A stretch of DNA of 6,976 bases from Terriglobales bacterium (GCA_030150795.1 JASLFF010000480.1:1-6976), one strand, 5' to 3'; counted from the stretch's first letter, positions 1 to 6,823 are shown. A program made the numbers and translations. The notes: a model not told the origin generated them from the letters alone.

Positions 1-926
1 TGGCTGGAATCGGCGCTTCCCTTTTGAGTTTAAGCTGGAATCCCATGCGTGTGAGCGCAGGCGCGTCCGGCGCGATCTTTGGCATCGCCGGTGCGTTAAT
101 CAAGGTGTTGTACTTTGGCAAGCTCGGCCTTCAGCCCGCAGGCGTGCGAAAGCTACTGGGCTACGTTGTGAGATTCGCTTTTCTGAATCTGCTCTTTGGG
201 CTTCAGGGCCACATTGATAATATGGCCCACCTCGGCGGGCTCGTCACGGGTTTGGTCGCGGGATTTTTCCTTGCTCGGACCTTTAATGCCGCTCCTGAAA
301 AACAGCCGGCCCGGCGCAGAGTGGTGCTGGCAATCAGCGCTGTCGTGGTTATATTGCTTTTTGTCCCGGTGATCCGGGCCAAACAATACGCTGTTGAATT
401 CGGCAAAGGCCAAAACGCTCTCGATCATGACGATCTAAACGCCGCCATCCCTCACCTGGAAAAATACGTTGCCGCTCGCCCTGGCGACATACGAGGCCAT
501 GCTCTGCTGGGTTGGGCCCTATATGAAACTAAGCGGTATGACGACGCAGTACAGGAATTTGAACGTGCGCTCGCCATTAATCCTGACGATCCATACGTGG
601 AAGTCAATTTGGCCAAGATCTACGCCTACCAAAAGAAAACGGATAAAGCTCTGAAGCTCTTCAAAAAAGGCATGCCGCAGGCTGGCGCCGATGCTGACGC
701 TTCCGCGTTCTATTTCTATGCAACCGCGCTTAAGGATGTCGGCAATCTTGCAGAAGCGGAAAGCAACATCCGCAAGGCCATTCAACTCGACCCAAAAGAC
801 CTTAATGCGCACAGACTGCTGGCAGAAATACTAAACCTGGAGGGCAAGGATGAAGAGGCACTGGCGGAAGTCAACCGTGTTAACCAATTAACGAAGGAAG
901 CGCCTCCTGATCACTCTTCCAAGTAA
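1..926 (+). CDS. Rhomboid family intramembrane serine protease with C-terminal TPR repeats (5' partial)
   Basis: This is the 3' portion of a rhomboid protease, which cleaves transmembrane substrates inside the membrane with a Ser-His dyad. The frame is open to the left window edge: codons from position 3 read AGIGASLL and run on into the rest, so the gene starts outside and the TTG at 24 is not a real start. The catalytic serine lies in GASG (Ser codon 66-68) and the catalytic histidine in NMAHLGG (codon 228-230). The first helices, the WR loop and the HxxxN motif are missing only because of the window edge. Counting from the TTG as residue 1, a further hydrophobic helix lies at about 99-117. 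About four to five TPR-like repeats follow from about 118 to 289, with signatures such as LLGWALYETKRYDDAVQEFE and AINPDD. It ends 56 bp before a paralogue on the same strand, so the two may be cotranscribed. The family call is firm; the substrate and TPR partner are unknown. Confidence 0.9.
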   Translation, partial: AGIGASLLSLSWNPMRVSAGASGAIFGIAGALIKVLYFGKLGLQPAGVRKLLGYVVRFAFLNLLFGLQGHIDNMAHLGGLVTGLVAGFFLARTFNAAPEKQPARRRVVLAISAVVVILLFVPVIRAKQYAVEFGKGQNALDHDDLNAAIPHLEKYVAARPGDIRGHALLGWALYETKRYDDAVQEFERALAINPDDPYVEVNLAKIYAYQKKTDKALKLFKKGMPQAGADADASAFYFYATALKDVGNLAEAESNIRKAIQLDPKDLNAHRLLAEILNLEGKDEEALAEVNRVNQLTKEAPPDHSSK

Positions 927-934
927 CGCAAAAT

Positions 935-982
935 AAGGAGAAGCCAAACCAATTTTGACATTCTTGTTATCCTGTTATCAGA
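935..982 (+). promoter_or_regulatory. Leader of the second rhomboid gene with displaced SD-like motif and a -35-like box
   Basis: The gap before the ATG at 983 holds AAGGAG at 935-940, far too distant to serve that ATG directly, a perfect TTGACA at 955-960, and a short tandem repeat TGTTATC at 965-971 and 973-979. No good -10 box lies 16-18 bases after TTGACA, so a sigma-70 promoter here is not convincing. The gene may be translated by coupling, from a weak site, or from an unrecognised signal. Confidence 0.25.
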
Positions 983-2011
983 ATGCCTAGCTGCCTTAAA
1001 TGCGGTACCGCCCTTGCTGTGAATGAAGAAGGAGTCGCACCCGTTCTCTGTGATCGTTGCGCCGGCGTTGCCACAGGTCGCGCGCGCCGCTCCATGGCTT
1101 TGGGAAACCTTGGGACTTACCCCGCCACTACCCTGTTGATGGCCATCAGTATCATTGCATATGTTGTCGATTTCGTTCCCGGAGTCGATCTGAAGTCCCT
1201 GGGGATAAATTATGGCCCACTTACCTTGAGTGGCGAATATTGGCGGCTGTTCACGGCGGGATTCCTGCACGCCAACATTCTCCACATCGGGTTCAATATG
1301 TGGTGCCTCTGGAGCCTGGGACACCTCTCAGAACGTCTCTTTGGCAAGTGGCAGACACTCGCAATCTATATGATTACAGGAGTTGGCGGCGCGCTCCTAA
1401 GCATCGCATACAATCATCAGCGCGCAGAGCTCGGGGCATCTGGCGCCATCTTCGGGATCGTCGGCGCCGTCATGGCTGGCGTGAAATTTGGCGACCTTGC
1501 CATTTCCGCGGGTGAGAAGCGGGCAATCTTCAGCAGTGTAGTCTTTTTTGCCATTTTCAATTTCATGTTTGGCCTGTACGGAAACACTGACAACATGTGC
1601 CATCTGGGAGGCTTCGTCACCGGATTGCTGGTGGGATTGCCCTTAAGCGCGTTTGCCCGGCATAACAAATTGTTGCAAATGGGGACTCTGGTCGTCACTT
1701 CCATGATCGTGGCAGCCGGCGCAAGTGAGCTAGTGCAGAAGGAAGGGCCCGACGCAGACAAAACCGCTGCTGTATTTGCGTGGCGTCAAAAAAACTACGC
1801 AAAAGCTGTGCATCTGCTGGAACAGTACATCGTAGCAAGGCCGCAAGATGATGACGGGTTAGTCTTCCTGGGCGAGGCCTATGCCAACAACAACGAACCA
1901 GATAAAGCAATTGGGGCGCTGGAGCAGGCTCTCCGCGTGAATCCAAACTCTCAGGATGCAAAACAGGACCTTGAAGAACTCCGCAGCCGTCTCACTCCGG
2001 AAAAGAAATAG
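983..2011 (+). CDS. Rhomboid family intramembrane serine protease with N-terminal zinc ribbon and C-terminal TPR
   Basis: A complete 342-residue rhomboid protease in the inner membrane. Residues 4-26 form a small CxxC...CxxC zinc ribbon (Cys4, 7, 23, 26). Hydrophobic helices follow at about 48-66, 96-113, 122-142, 150-166, 180-198, 205-222 and 229-247. The family hallmarks are intact: WR at 87-88, HxxxxHxxxN at 96-105, GASG with catalytic Ser153, and NMCHLGG with catalytic His207. The tail, about 258-335, carries two TPR-like repeats ending in ALRVNPNS. The ATG at 983 is the only in-frame start after the TGA at 956-958, and it begins the zinc ribbon. No Shine-Dalgarno sits at normal distance; an AAGGAG at 935-940 is 42 bases away. 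The gene resembles its upstream neighbour through the protease core and in overall architecture, which suggests tandem duplication. A hydrophobic seventh helix would put the TPR tail on the opposite side of the membrane from the zinc ribbon if the usual six-helix N-in core holds. That topology is inference, and the substrate is unknown. Confidence 0.92.
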   Translation: MPSCLKCGTALAVNEEGVAPVLCDRCAGVATGRARRSMALGNLGTYPATTLLMAISIIAYVVDFVPGVDLKSLGINYGPLTLSGEYWRLFTAGFLHANILHIGFNMWCLWSLGHLSERLFGKWQTLAIYMITGVGGALLSIAYNHQRAELGASGAIFGIVGAVMAGVKFGDLAISAGEKRAIFSSVVFFAIFNFMFGLYGNTDNMCHLGGFVTGLLVGLPLSAFARHNKLLQMGTLVVTSMIVAAGASELVQKEGPDADKTAAVFAWRQKNYAKAVHLLEQYIVARPQDDDGLVFLGEAYANNNEPDKAIGALEQALRVNPNSQDAKQDLEELRSRLTPEKK

Positions 2012-2052
2012 CATTATCCAGCGCGCAGAGATCGATCTTTACAAAGACTTTC
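2012..2052. other. Convergent intergenic junction, no clear terminator
   Basis: Only 41 bp separate the stop codons of the rhomboid gene (+) and the response regulator gene (-). The stretch contains a perfect 10-bp palindrome, AGATCGATCT, at 2029-2038, but no GC-rich stem followed by a T-run on either strand. A bidirectional intrinsic terminator is therefore not supported by sequence alone. Confidence 0.5.
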
Positions 2053-2748
2053 TCACTCAATTTCTTCTTCCGCCTCTTCATTCATCCCAAACTCATACCC
2101 AACGCCCCGGACTGTTCGGATCAATTTGATCTTTACGCCTTCGTCAATTTTTTTGCGCAGGTAATTTACATACACGTCCACCACGTTCGTCATGGTATCG
2201 GGAGAAAGCTTCCAGACATGCTCAATGATCATGTTTCGCGTGATGTGTTGGCCGGGGTTGCGCATGAAGTATTCCAGCAAGGAAAACTCCTTGGGGGTGA
2301 GTTCAATCACCTTACCCGCACGATGCACTGTCCTTTGCATGTAGTCCAGTTCAAGGTCGGCCACTTTAAGAAACGCCTGTCCGGGATGGTTTTTTCGCCG
2401 CAGCACGGCGCGTATTCGAGCAGAGAGCTCTGAGAATGAGAATGGCTTCGTAAGATAATCGTCGGCGCCGGCATCCAGGCACGCTACCCGTTCCGCCACT
2501 TCATCCGTTGCCGTCAAAATCAGGATGGGAATGTCCGAGTTTGCGCTTCGCACTTTATGAAGTACTTCGCTGCCAGGTACAACAGGAAGGTTCAGGTCAA
2601 GAATCAGTAAGTCAAATGTTTCTTTCTGCATCAAATGCAGCGCATCATCGCCACTTGCGGCAACTTTGGTCACATGATCTTCTGACTTGAATGCCTGGGC
2701 AATGACTGTCGCGAGGGGAGCATCATCTTCTGCGATCAGGATCCGCAT
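2053..2748 (-). CDS. OmpR/PhoB-family two-component response regulator
   Basis: A 231-residue cytoplasmic transcription regulator. The receiver domain covers about residues 1-118 and has every phosphorylation residue: the acidic pair Asp8/Asp9, phosphoacceptor Asp51 in LILDLNLP, Thr79 in ILILTATD, and Lys101 in DYLTKPFS. The C-terminal winged helix, about 125-221, shows LTPKEFSLLEYF, the recognition-helix region VVDVYVNYLRKKID and the wing motif LIRTVRGVGYEF typical of OmpR/PhoB DNA binding. An unusually acidic tail (EEAEEEIE) closes the protein. Translation from the ATG at 2748-2746 is supported by GGAGAAGAG at 2755-2763 on the minus strand. No histidine kinase gene lies in the window: downstream is the convergent rhomboid gene, and upstream, after 342 bp, is acetate kinase in the same direction. 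The cognate kinase must be elsewhere, or the protein is an orphan. The family is certain; the regulon is unknown. Confidence 0.95.
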   Translation of the reverse strand: MRILIAEDDAPLATVIAQAFKSEDHVTKVAASGDDALHLMQKETFDLLILDLNLPVVPGSEVLHKVRSANSDIPILILTATDEVAERVACLDAGADDYLTKPFSFSELSARIRAVLRRKNHPGQAFLKVADLELDYMQRTVHRAGKVIELTPKEFSLLEYFMRNPGQHITRNMIIEHVWKLSPDTMTNVVDVYVNYLRKKIDEGVKIKLIRTVRGVGYEFGMNEEAEEEIE

Positions 2749-3090
2749 CCGGAACTCTTCTCCAACATTCTAAGGGGGCGCTCTGCATCAATTAGCGGTC
2801 ATTCTAAATCACGCGCTAACAATTACAATGCCTATAGTCTGCTAAAAACAATAAGAAATGTCTTATACTTCGCGCCGCGCTAGGCCAACTAAGATCTATG
2901 GTAGGTTCGCCCTTCATCTTCACGGCTCTAGTTTGGACAAGTCACAAAGTTAGGCTTTTTCTTCTCCTTACTTTTTGTTTATTTAGTTTCATTTTGGGCG
3001 TCTGGCTGCCACACCATATAAGCTTCGCAGCTCAAAATACTGCTTTCCGCATGTTTTCTCGCAGTGCCACTGTAAGCAGTGACAAACGGT
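2749..3090. promoter_or_regulatory. AT-rich intergenic region with the probable response-regulator promoter
   Basis: This gap between the acetate kinase stop and the regulator start is visibly richer in A/T than the flanking genes. It should contain the regulator promoter. A TATAGG at 2831-2836 (minus) is a possible -10, but no good -35 partner is seen. Other elements are an inverted repeat at 2851-2866, a direct repeat ACAAT at 2819-2823 and 2825-2829, and a perfect TATACT at 2864-2869 on the plus strand that also lacks a -35. A weak reading frame at 2898-3104 (+) is listed separately. No RNA gene is recognisable. Confidence 0.4.
2851..2866. repeat. Perfect 6-4-6 inverted repeat upstream of the response regulator
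   Basis: ATAAGA (2851-2856) and TCTTAT (2861-2866) are exact reverse complements around the spacer AATG. The repeat lies about 100 bp upstream of the regulator start codon and close to the candidate -10 elements on both strands, a plausible place for a dimeric repressor or activator. It is short and AT-rich, so chance is a real alternative. Confidence 0.4.
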
Positions 3091-3104
3091 TTACACTGGC
3101 TTAG
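2898..3104 (+). CDS. Doubtful small membrane or secreted protein
   Basis: A 68-codon frame from ATG 2898 that I do not recognise. After HKVR it has a strongly hydrophobic stretch at about residues 20-36 (LFLLLTFCLFSFILGVW), then a short polar segment with SFAAQ that resembles a signal-peptide cleavage region, and a polar tail. Against it: no convincing Shine-Dalgarno, a T-rich stretch that would give hydrophobic codons by chance, and a 3' end overlapping the last 14 bases of acetate kinase on the other strand. In favour: a TATACT box at 2864-2869 and a gap otherwise empty of genes. It is more likely a chance frame than a gene. Confidence 0.15.
   Translation: MVGSPFIFTALVWTSHKVRLFLLLTFCLFSFILGVWLPHHISFAAQNTAFRMFSRSATVSSDKRFTLA
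3062..3098. repeat. Alternating CAGTG/CACTG inverted repeats at the ackA 3' end
   Basis: Four copies of a 5-mer alternate in orientation: CAGTG 3062-3066, CACTG 3068-3072, CAGTG 3077-3081 and CACTG 3094-3098. The middle pair makes a 5-bp stem with a TAAG loop, and the last two make an alternative 5-bp stem spanning the ackA stop codon. There is no T-run on the ackA transcript side, so this is a possible mRNA 3' structure rather than a standard intrinsic terminator. Confidence 0.3.
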
Positions 3105-4260
3105 CGGACACTAAATCGCGTGTATGGTGCGCGATCATTAAATCTTCATCCGTCTGAACCACCCGTAGAGTGCATTTCGTCCCAGGTGCGCTGATGACCT
3201 CGGCATTTCGGCCATTAGCTTCCATATCCACGGTGACACCTAGATATTCCAAGCCAGAGCAGATTTCCGCGCGGACCTCTGCGGCTCGCTCGCCGATCCC
3301 GCCGGTAAACACTAGCGTATCCAGCCCATTGAGTACCGCAGCATATGCGCCAATGAACTTACGCGCTTGATACGCAAACATTTTCACAGCCATTCGAGCG
3401 GCATCGTCTGTATGGCTTTTCTGCAACAGGGCTTTCATATCACTGGTCTGCCCGGACACTCCCAGCAACCCAGCCTGATGGTCGAGAAGGTTTTCCAACT
3501 GATCGGCAGAGTAGCCTGTTTTCAACAAATGAATGAGCACTCCGGGATCAAGGTCGCCGCTGCGCGTTCCCATCATGAATCCGCCGGTAGGCGTCAGTCC
3601 CATGCTGGTATCCATGGATAAGCCATCTTTCAGCGCCACCATGCTGGCCCCGTTTCCAAGATGAGCAATAATGGCGCGCTGCCCCAGTGCCGGTCCCAGT
3701 TTGCCGGTTACATATTCATAAGAGAGGCCATGGAAACCATAGCGCCTGATTCCCTGCTCCCAAAGCTTTTGCGGCAATGCAAACCGCTGGGCCACTTCCG
3801 GCATTCTGCTGTGAAATGCCGTGTCAAAGCAGGCTACCTGGGGCAATTCAGGAAAATGTGCCGACACCGCCTCTAACATCGCCACCTGGTCGGGCAGATG
3901 TAGAGGCGCAAAAGGAATCAGTTCCTTCAATCCGGCCTTCAATTTTTTATCGATCAGCTGCGGCGTTATGAACTTTGGCCCGCCATGCACAATGCGATGC
4001 CCTGCCGCCTCAAGCCGTTCAACTCCTTGCTTGCGCAGCGCGGCAAACATTGTCTCGATAGCGGCTGTATGATCTGGAAATTTGCCGCTCGCTTCTTGCA
4101 GCGTTTTTTCTCCGCTGCGGAGCCACGCCTTACCGCTGTCTTCACCAATAGCTTCCACAGCTCCGGAAAAGATTTTCTCTTCCGCAGCGTTACTGAATCG
4201 ATAGACGGCAAACTTCAGTGACGACGAACCGCCGTTCAGGCTCAGGATCGTTTGTTCCAT
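3091..4260 (-). CDS. ackA: Acetate kinase (acetate/propionate kinase family)
   Basis: A 389-residue cytoplasmic enzyme interconverting acetyl phosphate + ADP and acetate + ATP, close to the usual length of about 400. The ASKHA-fold motifs are intact: the N-terminal phosphate loop NGGSSSLKF (Asn9, Ser14, Lys16), GHRIVHGG with Arg89, FDTAFH with Asp146, RRYGFHGLSY with His177, HLGNGAS at 200-206, GTRSGDLDPG with Arg233, the adenosine motif FTGGIGE, and TDEDLMIA near the C-terminus. Arg89, Asp146, His177 and Arg233 match the catalytic Arg, Asp, His and Arg described for Methanosarcina acetate kinase. One variation is APLHLPDQ at 118-125 where canonical enzymes usually have APLHNPAN. The ATG at 4260-4258 has a fair ribosome site, GGGAAG, seven bases upstream. 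It lies 159 bp downstream of phosphoketolase on the same strand, so it most likely consumes acetyl phosphate made by that enzyme. Propionate or butyrate kinase activity cannot be excluded from sequence. Confidence 0.95.
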   Translation of the reverse strand: MEQTILSLNGGSSSLKFAVYRFSNAAEEKIFSGAVEAIGEDSGKAWLRSGEKTLQEASGKFPDHTAAIETMFAALRKQGVERLEAAGHRIVHGGPKFITPQLIDKKLKAGLKELIPFAPLHLPDQVAMLEAVSAHFPELPQVACFDTAFHSRMPEVAQRFALPQKLWEQGIRRYGFHGLSYEYVTGKLGPALGQRAIIAHLGNGASMVALKDGLSMDTSMGLTPTGGFMMGTRSGDLDPGVLIHLLKTGYSADQLENLLDHQAGLLGVSGQTSDMKALLQKSHTDDAARMAVKMFAYQARKFIGAYAAVLNGLDTLVFTGGIGERAAEVRAEICSGLEYLGVTVDMEANGRNAEVISAPGTKCTLRVVQTDEDLMIAHHTRDLVSAKPV

Positions 4261-4419
4261 CGATTAACTTCCCAGTTACAGCAAAATCGGCAGCTCATCA
4301 GCAAACTGCCTCGATCACCGAATTGCCAGGATTTGAAAATTGAAAAACTGGCCCCTCTCGCGAAGATGTGAGTTTCAGTTTCGGCGATTTTGGCAGTTTT
4401 GGCAGTTTTGGCAATGATC
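4261..4419 (-). promoter_or_regulatory. xfp-ackA intergenic spacer with a tandem repeat and weak hairpins
   Basis: These 159 bp are long for a tight operon, so ackA may have its own control or a processed leader. On the minus strand the spacer starts with a 9-bp tandem repeat just after the xfp stop. It also contains two weak inverted repeats: GCCAG/CTGGC (4325-4329 and 4348-4352) and GGCAG/CTGCC (4289-4293 and 4306-4310). The ackA ribosome site GGGAAG is at 4268-4273. No convincing sigma-70 promoter and no strong terminator with a T-run are visible. Confidence 0.4.
4388..4414 (-). repeat. 9-bp tandem repeat, three copies, directly after xfp
   Basis: On the plus strand TTTTGGCAG occurs at 4388-4396 and 4397-4405, with TTTTGGCAA at 4406-4414. 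Read with xfp transcription this is three units of the type (T/C)TGCCAAAA, followed by a decayed fourth unit, TCGCCGAAA. It begins five bases past the phosphoketolase stop codon. Its length, a multiple of three, keeps an alternative frame open, but that frame is a shadow of xfp and not a gene. Confidence 0.85.
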
Positions 4420-6804
4420 TTAGCTCCAGCGCCAGTTCTGCACTTCAGGCATGTCTTCACCGTGCGACGCAACATATTGTTTGTGTTCCACCAGTTTGCT
4501 TTGGAACAGCGCAACGGCATCATCGGCCTTAAGCCCGGGAACGCGGTGAATCGTGTCGATGGCAAGCTGAAAGCGGTCCATATTGTTACGCACCACCATG
4601 TCAAAGGGAGTAGTTGTGGTTCCCTCTTCTTTATAGCCGCGCACATGCATGTTGTCGTGGTTACGTCGCCGATAACAGAGCCGGTGAATCAACCACGGAT
4701 AACCGTGATAGGCAAAGATCACGGGCTTATTCGTGGTAAACAATGCGTCAAACGCTTCATCGCTCAAGCTATGCGGATGCTCCCCTGCAGCCTGCAAGGT
4801 CATGAGGTCCACCACATTGATGACCCGTATCCGCAGACTCGGGACGTGCTTCCGCAGCAATGAAACCGCGGCCAGTATTTCCAGAGTCGGCACGTCTCCC
4901 GCGCAGGCCAGTACTGCATCGGGTACGCCGCCATCATCGTTGCCCGCCCATTTCCATACGCCGATTCCGGCTGTACAGTGTTTGATTGCCGCGTCCATAT
5001 CCAGCCACTGCAATTCCGGCTGTTTCCCCGCAACAATAATGTTCACGTAATTCCTGCTGCGCAGGCAGTGGTCCGCCACGGAAAGCAGCGTGTTTGCGTC
5101 CGGTGGAAAGTATGCGCGCACCAGTTCCGGCTTTTTGTTGACCGCATTGTCCAGAAATCCCGGGTCCTGATGGCTAAAGCCGTTATGGTCTTGCCGCCAT
5201 ACATGCGACGTAAGCAGATAGTTGAGTGACGCAATCGGCTTGCGCCACGGGATATGACGCACCGCCTCCAGCCACTTGGCGTGCTGGTTGTACATTGAGG
5301 TCACAATATGAATGAACGCTTCATAGCACGAGAAAAATCCATGCCGCCCCGTGAGCAAATAGCCTTCCAGCCATCCCTGGCACATATGTTCGCTCAGAAC
5401 TTCCATCACCCGTCCGTCTCGGCTCACATGTACATCTGTTGGCAGTATCTCGGCCATCGAATCCCGGTCGGTGACTTCGAAAATTGCAGACAACCGGTTT
5501 GAATCCGTCTCATCCGGCCCCATCACGCGGAAATTTGCGCTTTCCAGATTCAGTTTCATCACGTCGCGCAAGAACTTGCCCAGCACGCGCGTGGATTCTT
5601 CAGTTGAATTTCCCGGCTGCGTCACCTGCACCGCATATTGCTGGAAGTCAGGCATCTTCAGGTCTTTCAGCAGCAAGCCGCCATTCGCATGCGGGTTCGC
5701 TCCCATGCGACGATTTCCAGTCGGCGCCAGCTCCGCCAGCTCAGGCATGAACTTGCCGTTTTTATCAAACAGCTCTTCCGGCCTGTAGCTCAGCATCCAT
5801 TGCTCAAGGATCTTCAAATGTCCCGGCTTGTCCAGATCGGTCACCGGAACCTGATGTGCCCGGAAAGTTCCTTCGATCTGCAGCCCATCCACCATCTTCG
5901 GCCCCGTCCAGCCTTTCGGGCTGCGCAAAATAATCATCGGCCATTGCGGACGCGGCGCGTCAGGATTTCTCCGTGCTTCAGCTTGAATGTCTTTGATTTC
6001 GGCAATCACTTTGTCCAGCGTCGCTGCCATCAGCTGATGCATCAGCGGCGGATCATCGCCTTCCACAAAGTACGGCTTGTAGCCATATCCAACAAAGAGA
6101 TCGATAAGCTCCTCTTTTGGAATTCGCGCCAGCACCGTAGGTCCGGCGATCTTGTATCCGTTCAGGTGCAGTACCGGCAGCACTGCGCCGTCTCGTGCCG
6201 GATTTAAAAATTTGTTTGAATGCCAACTCGTGGCCAGCGCACCGGTCTCAGCTTCGCCGTCCCCCACCACACAGCAAACCAGCAGATCAGGATTGTCAAA
6301 CGCCGCTCCATAAGCATGCAGCACTGAATAGCCCAGCTCGCCGCCTTCATTGATTGAACCCGGCGTGTCCGGCGACGCGTGGCTGGGAATCCCTCCGGGC
6401 CATGAGAATTGCTGGAACAGCTTCTGCATCCCCGCCGCATCCTGCGTAATGTTGGGATACAGCTCCGTGTACGAACCTTCCAGATAGGTATTGGCCACAA
6501 TCCCCGGCCCGCCATGCCCCGGCCCTGTCACATAAATCGCATTGAGATCGTTCTTCCGGATCACCCGGTTCATGTGCGCATAAATAAAATTCAGCCCGGG
6601 CGTGGTGCCAAAATGCCCAAGCAGCCGCGGTTTGGTGTGCTGGAGTTTCAGCGGCTCGCGCAACAGCGCATTGTTGCGAAGGTAAATCTGCCCTACTGAA
6701 AGATAATTAGCGGCGCGCCAGTAACGATTGATCTTTTCCAATTCTTCCGGGCTGAGCGGACCAGCTTTTGTTACGAGATCTTCCTGGGTAAGTGTCCTGG
6801 GCAT
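4420..6804 (-). CDS. xfp: Xylulose-5-phosphate/fructose-6-phosphate phosphoketolase
   Basis: A 794-residue cytoplasmic thiamine-diphosphate enzyme cleaving xylulose-5-phosphate with phosphate to acetyl phosphate and glyceraldehyde-3-phosphate. Many members also cleave fructose-6-phosphate to acetyl phosphate and erythrose-4-phosphate. Full family length is present: N-terminal ThDP domain about 9-370, middle domain about 380-585, C-terminal domain about 590-794. Active-site motifs are intact: His64 in GHFGTTPG, His97 in GPGHGGPG, His142 in [10 protein letters not shown], the ThDP/Mg motif GDGEAETGA (Asp182) with Asn215 in [10 protein letters not shown], His317 in FRAHQVP, Glu480 in GWLEGY, and His540/His545 in [12 protein letters not shown] chose the ATG at 6804-6802 because GGAG lies five bases upstream. 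It also gives His64/97/142 the numbers I recall for the Bifidobacterium enzyme. A GTG at 6825 would add seven residues but has no ribosome site. ackA follows downstream and probably uses the product. Substrate preference cannot be read from sequence. Confidence 0.96.
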   Translation of the reverse strand: MPRTLTQEDLVTKAGPLSPEELEKINRYWRAANYLSVGQIYLRNNALLREPLKLQHTKPRLLGHFGTTPGLNFIYAHMNRVIRKNDLNAIYVTGPGHGGPGIVANTYLEGSYTELYPNITQDAAGMQKLFQQFSWPGGIPSHASPDTPGSINEGGELGYSVLHAYGAAFDNPDLLVCCVVGDGEAETGALATSWHSNKFLNPARDGAVLPVLHLNGYKIAGPTVLARIPKEELIDLFVGYGYKPYFVEGDDPPLMHQLMAATLDKVIAEIKDIQAEARRNPDAPRPQWPMIILRSPKGWTGPKMVDGLQIEGTFRAHQVPVTDLDKPGHLKILEQWMLSYRPEELFDKNGKFMPELAELAPTGNRRMGANPHANGGLLLKDLKMPDFQQYAVQVTQPGNSTEESTRVLGKFLRDVMKLNLESANFRVMGPDETDSNRLSAIFEVTDRDSMAEILPTDVHVSRDGRVMEVLSEHMCQGWLEGYLLTGRHGFFSCYEAFIHIVTSMYNQHAKWLEAVRHIPWRKPIASLNYLLTSHVWRQDHNGFSHQDPGFLDNAVNKKPELVRAYFPPDANTLLSVADHCLRSRNYVNIIVAGKQPELQWLDMDAAIKHCTAGIGVWKWAGNDDGGVPDAVLACAGDVPTLEILAAVSLLRKHVPSLRIRVINVVDLMTLQAAGEHPHSLSDEAFDALFTTNKPVIFAYHGYPWLIHRLCYRRRNHDNMHVRGYKEEGTTTTPFDMVVRNNMDRFQLAIDTIHRVPGLKADDAVALFQSKLVEHKQYVASHGEDMPEVQNWRWS

Positions 6805-6809
6805 ACTAA

Positions 6810-6813
6810 CTCC
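6810..6813 (-). promoter_or_regulatory. Ribosome binding site deciding the xfp start
   Basis: The minus strand reads GGAG, five bases (TTAGT), then ATG at 6804. This is good spacing and supports the ATG over the in-frame GTG at 6825, which is preceded only by A/T-rich sequence. Confidence 0.75.
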
Positions 6814-6823
6814 ATCCGTCGTC

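Noticed and set aside
24..26. TTG at 24 as the start of the first rhomboid
   Set aside because: The open frame continues to the window edge with rhomboid-like residues before it (GASLL). Starting at 24 would remove essential helices, so the gene is 5' truncated by the window.
955..990. Short leader peptide starting at TTG 955, possibly coupled to the second rhomboid
   Set aside because: It has only 11 codons, and the nearest AAGGAG is 14 bases away, beyond efficient spacing. There is no other support.
911..1324. 137-codon minus-strand frame across the rhomboid junction
   Set aside because: It is antisense to the zinc ribbon and rhomboid core, with no recognisable motif; a shadow frame.
2029..2052. 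Intrinsic terminator between the convergent genes
   Set aside because: The palindrome AGATCGATCT has no loop and no adjacent T-run, and CTTTACAAAG has only a two-base loop.
4242..4646. 134-codon minus-strand frame overlapping the 3' end of xfp and the spacer
   Set aside because: It overlaps two strongly supported genes in another frame. Its open stretch is helped by the in-phase 9-bp repeat (repeated AKT units), and it has no recognisable domain.
5638..6207. 189-codon plus-strand frame opposite xfp
   Set aside because: It lies fully antisense to conserved phosphoketolase coding sequence, is rich in His/Arg/Gln as antisense shadows are, and has no domain or ribosome site.
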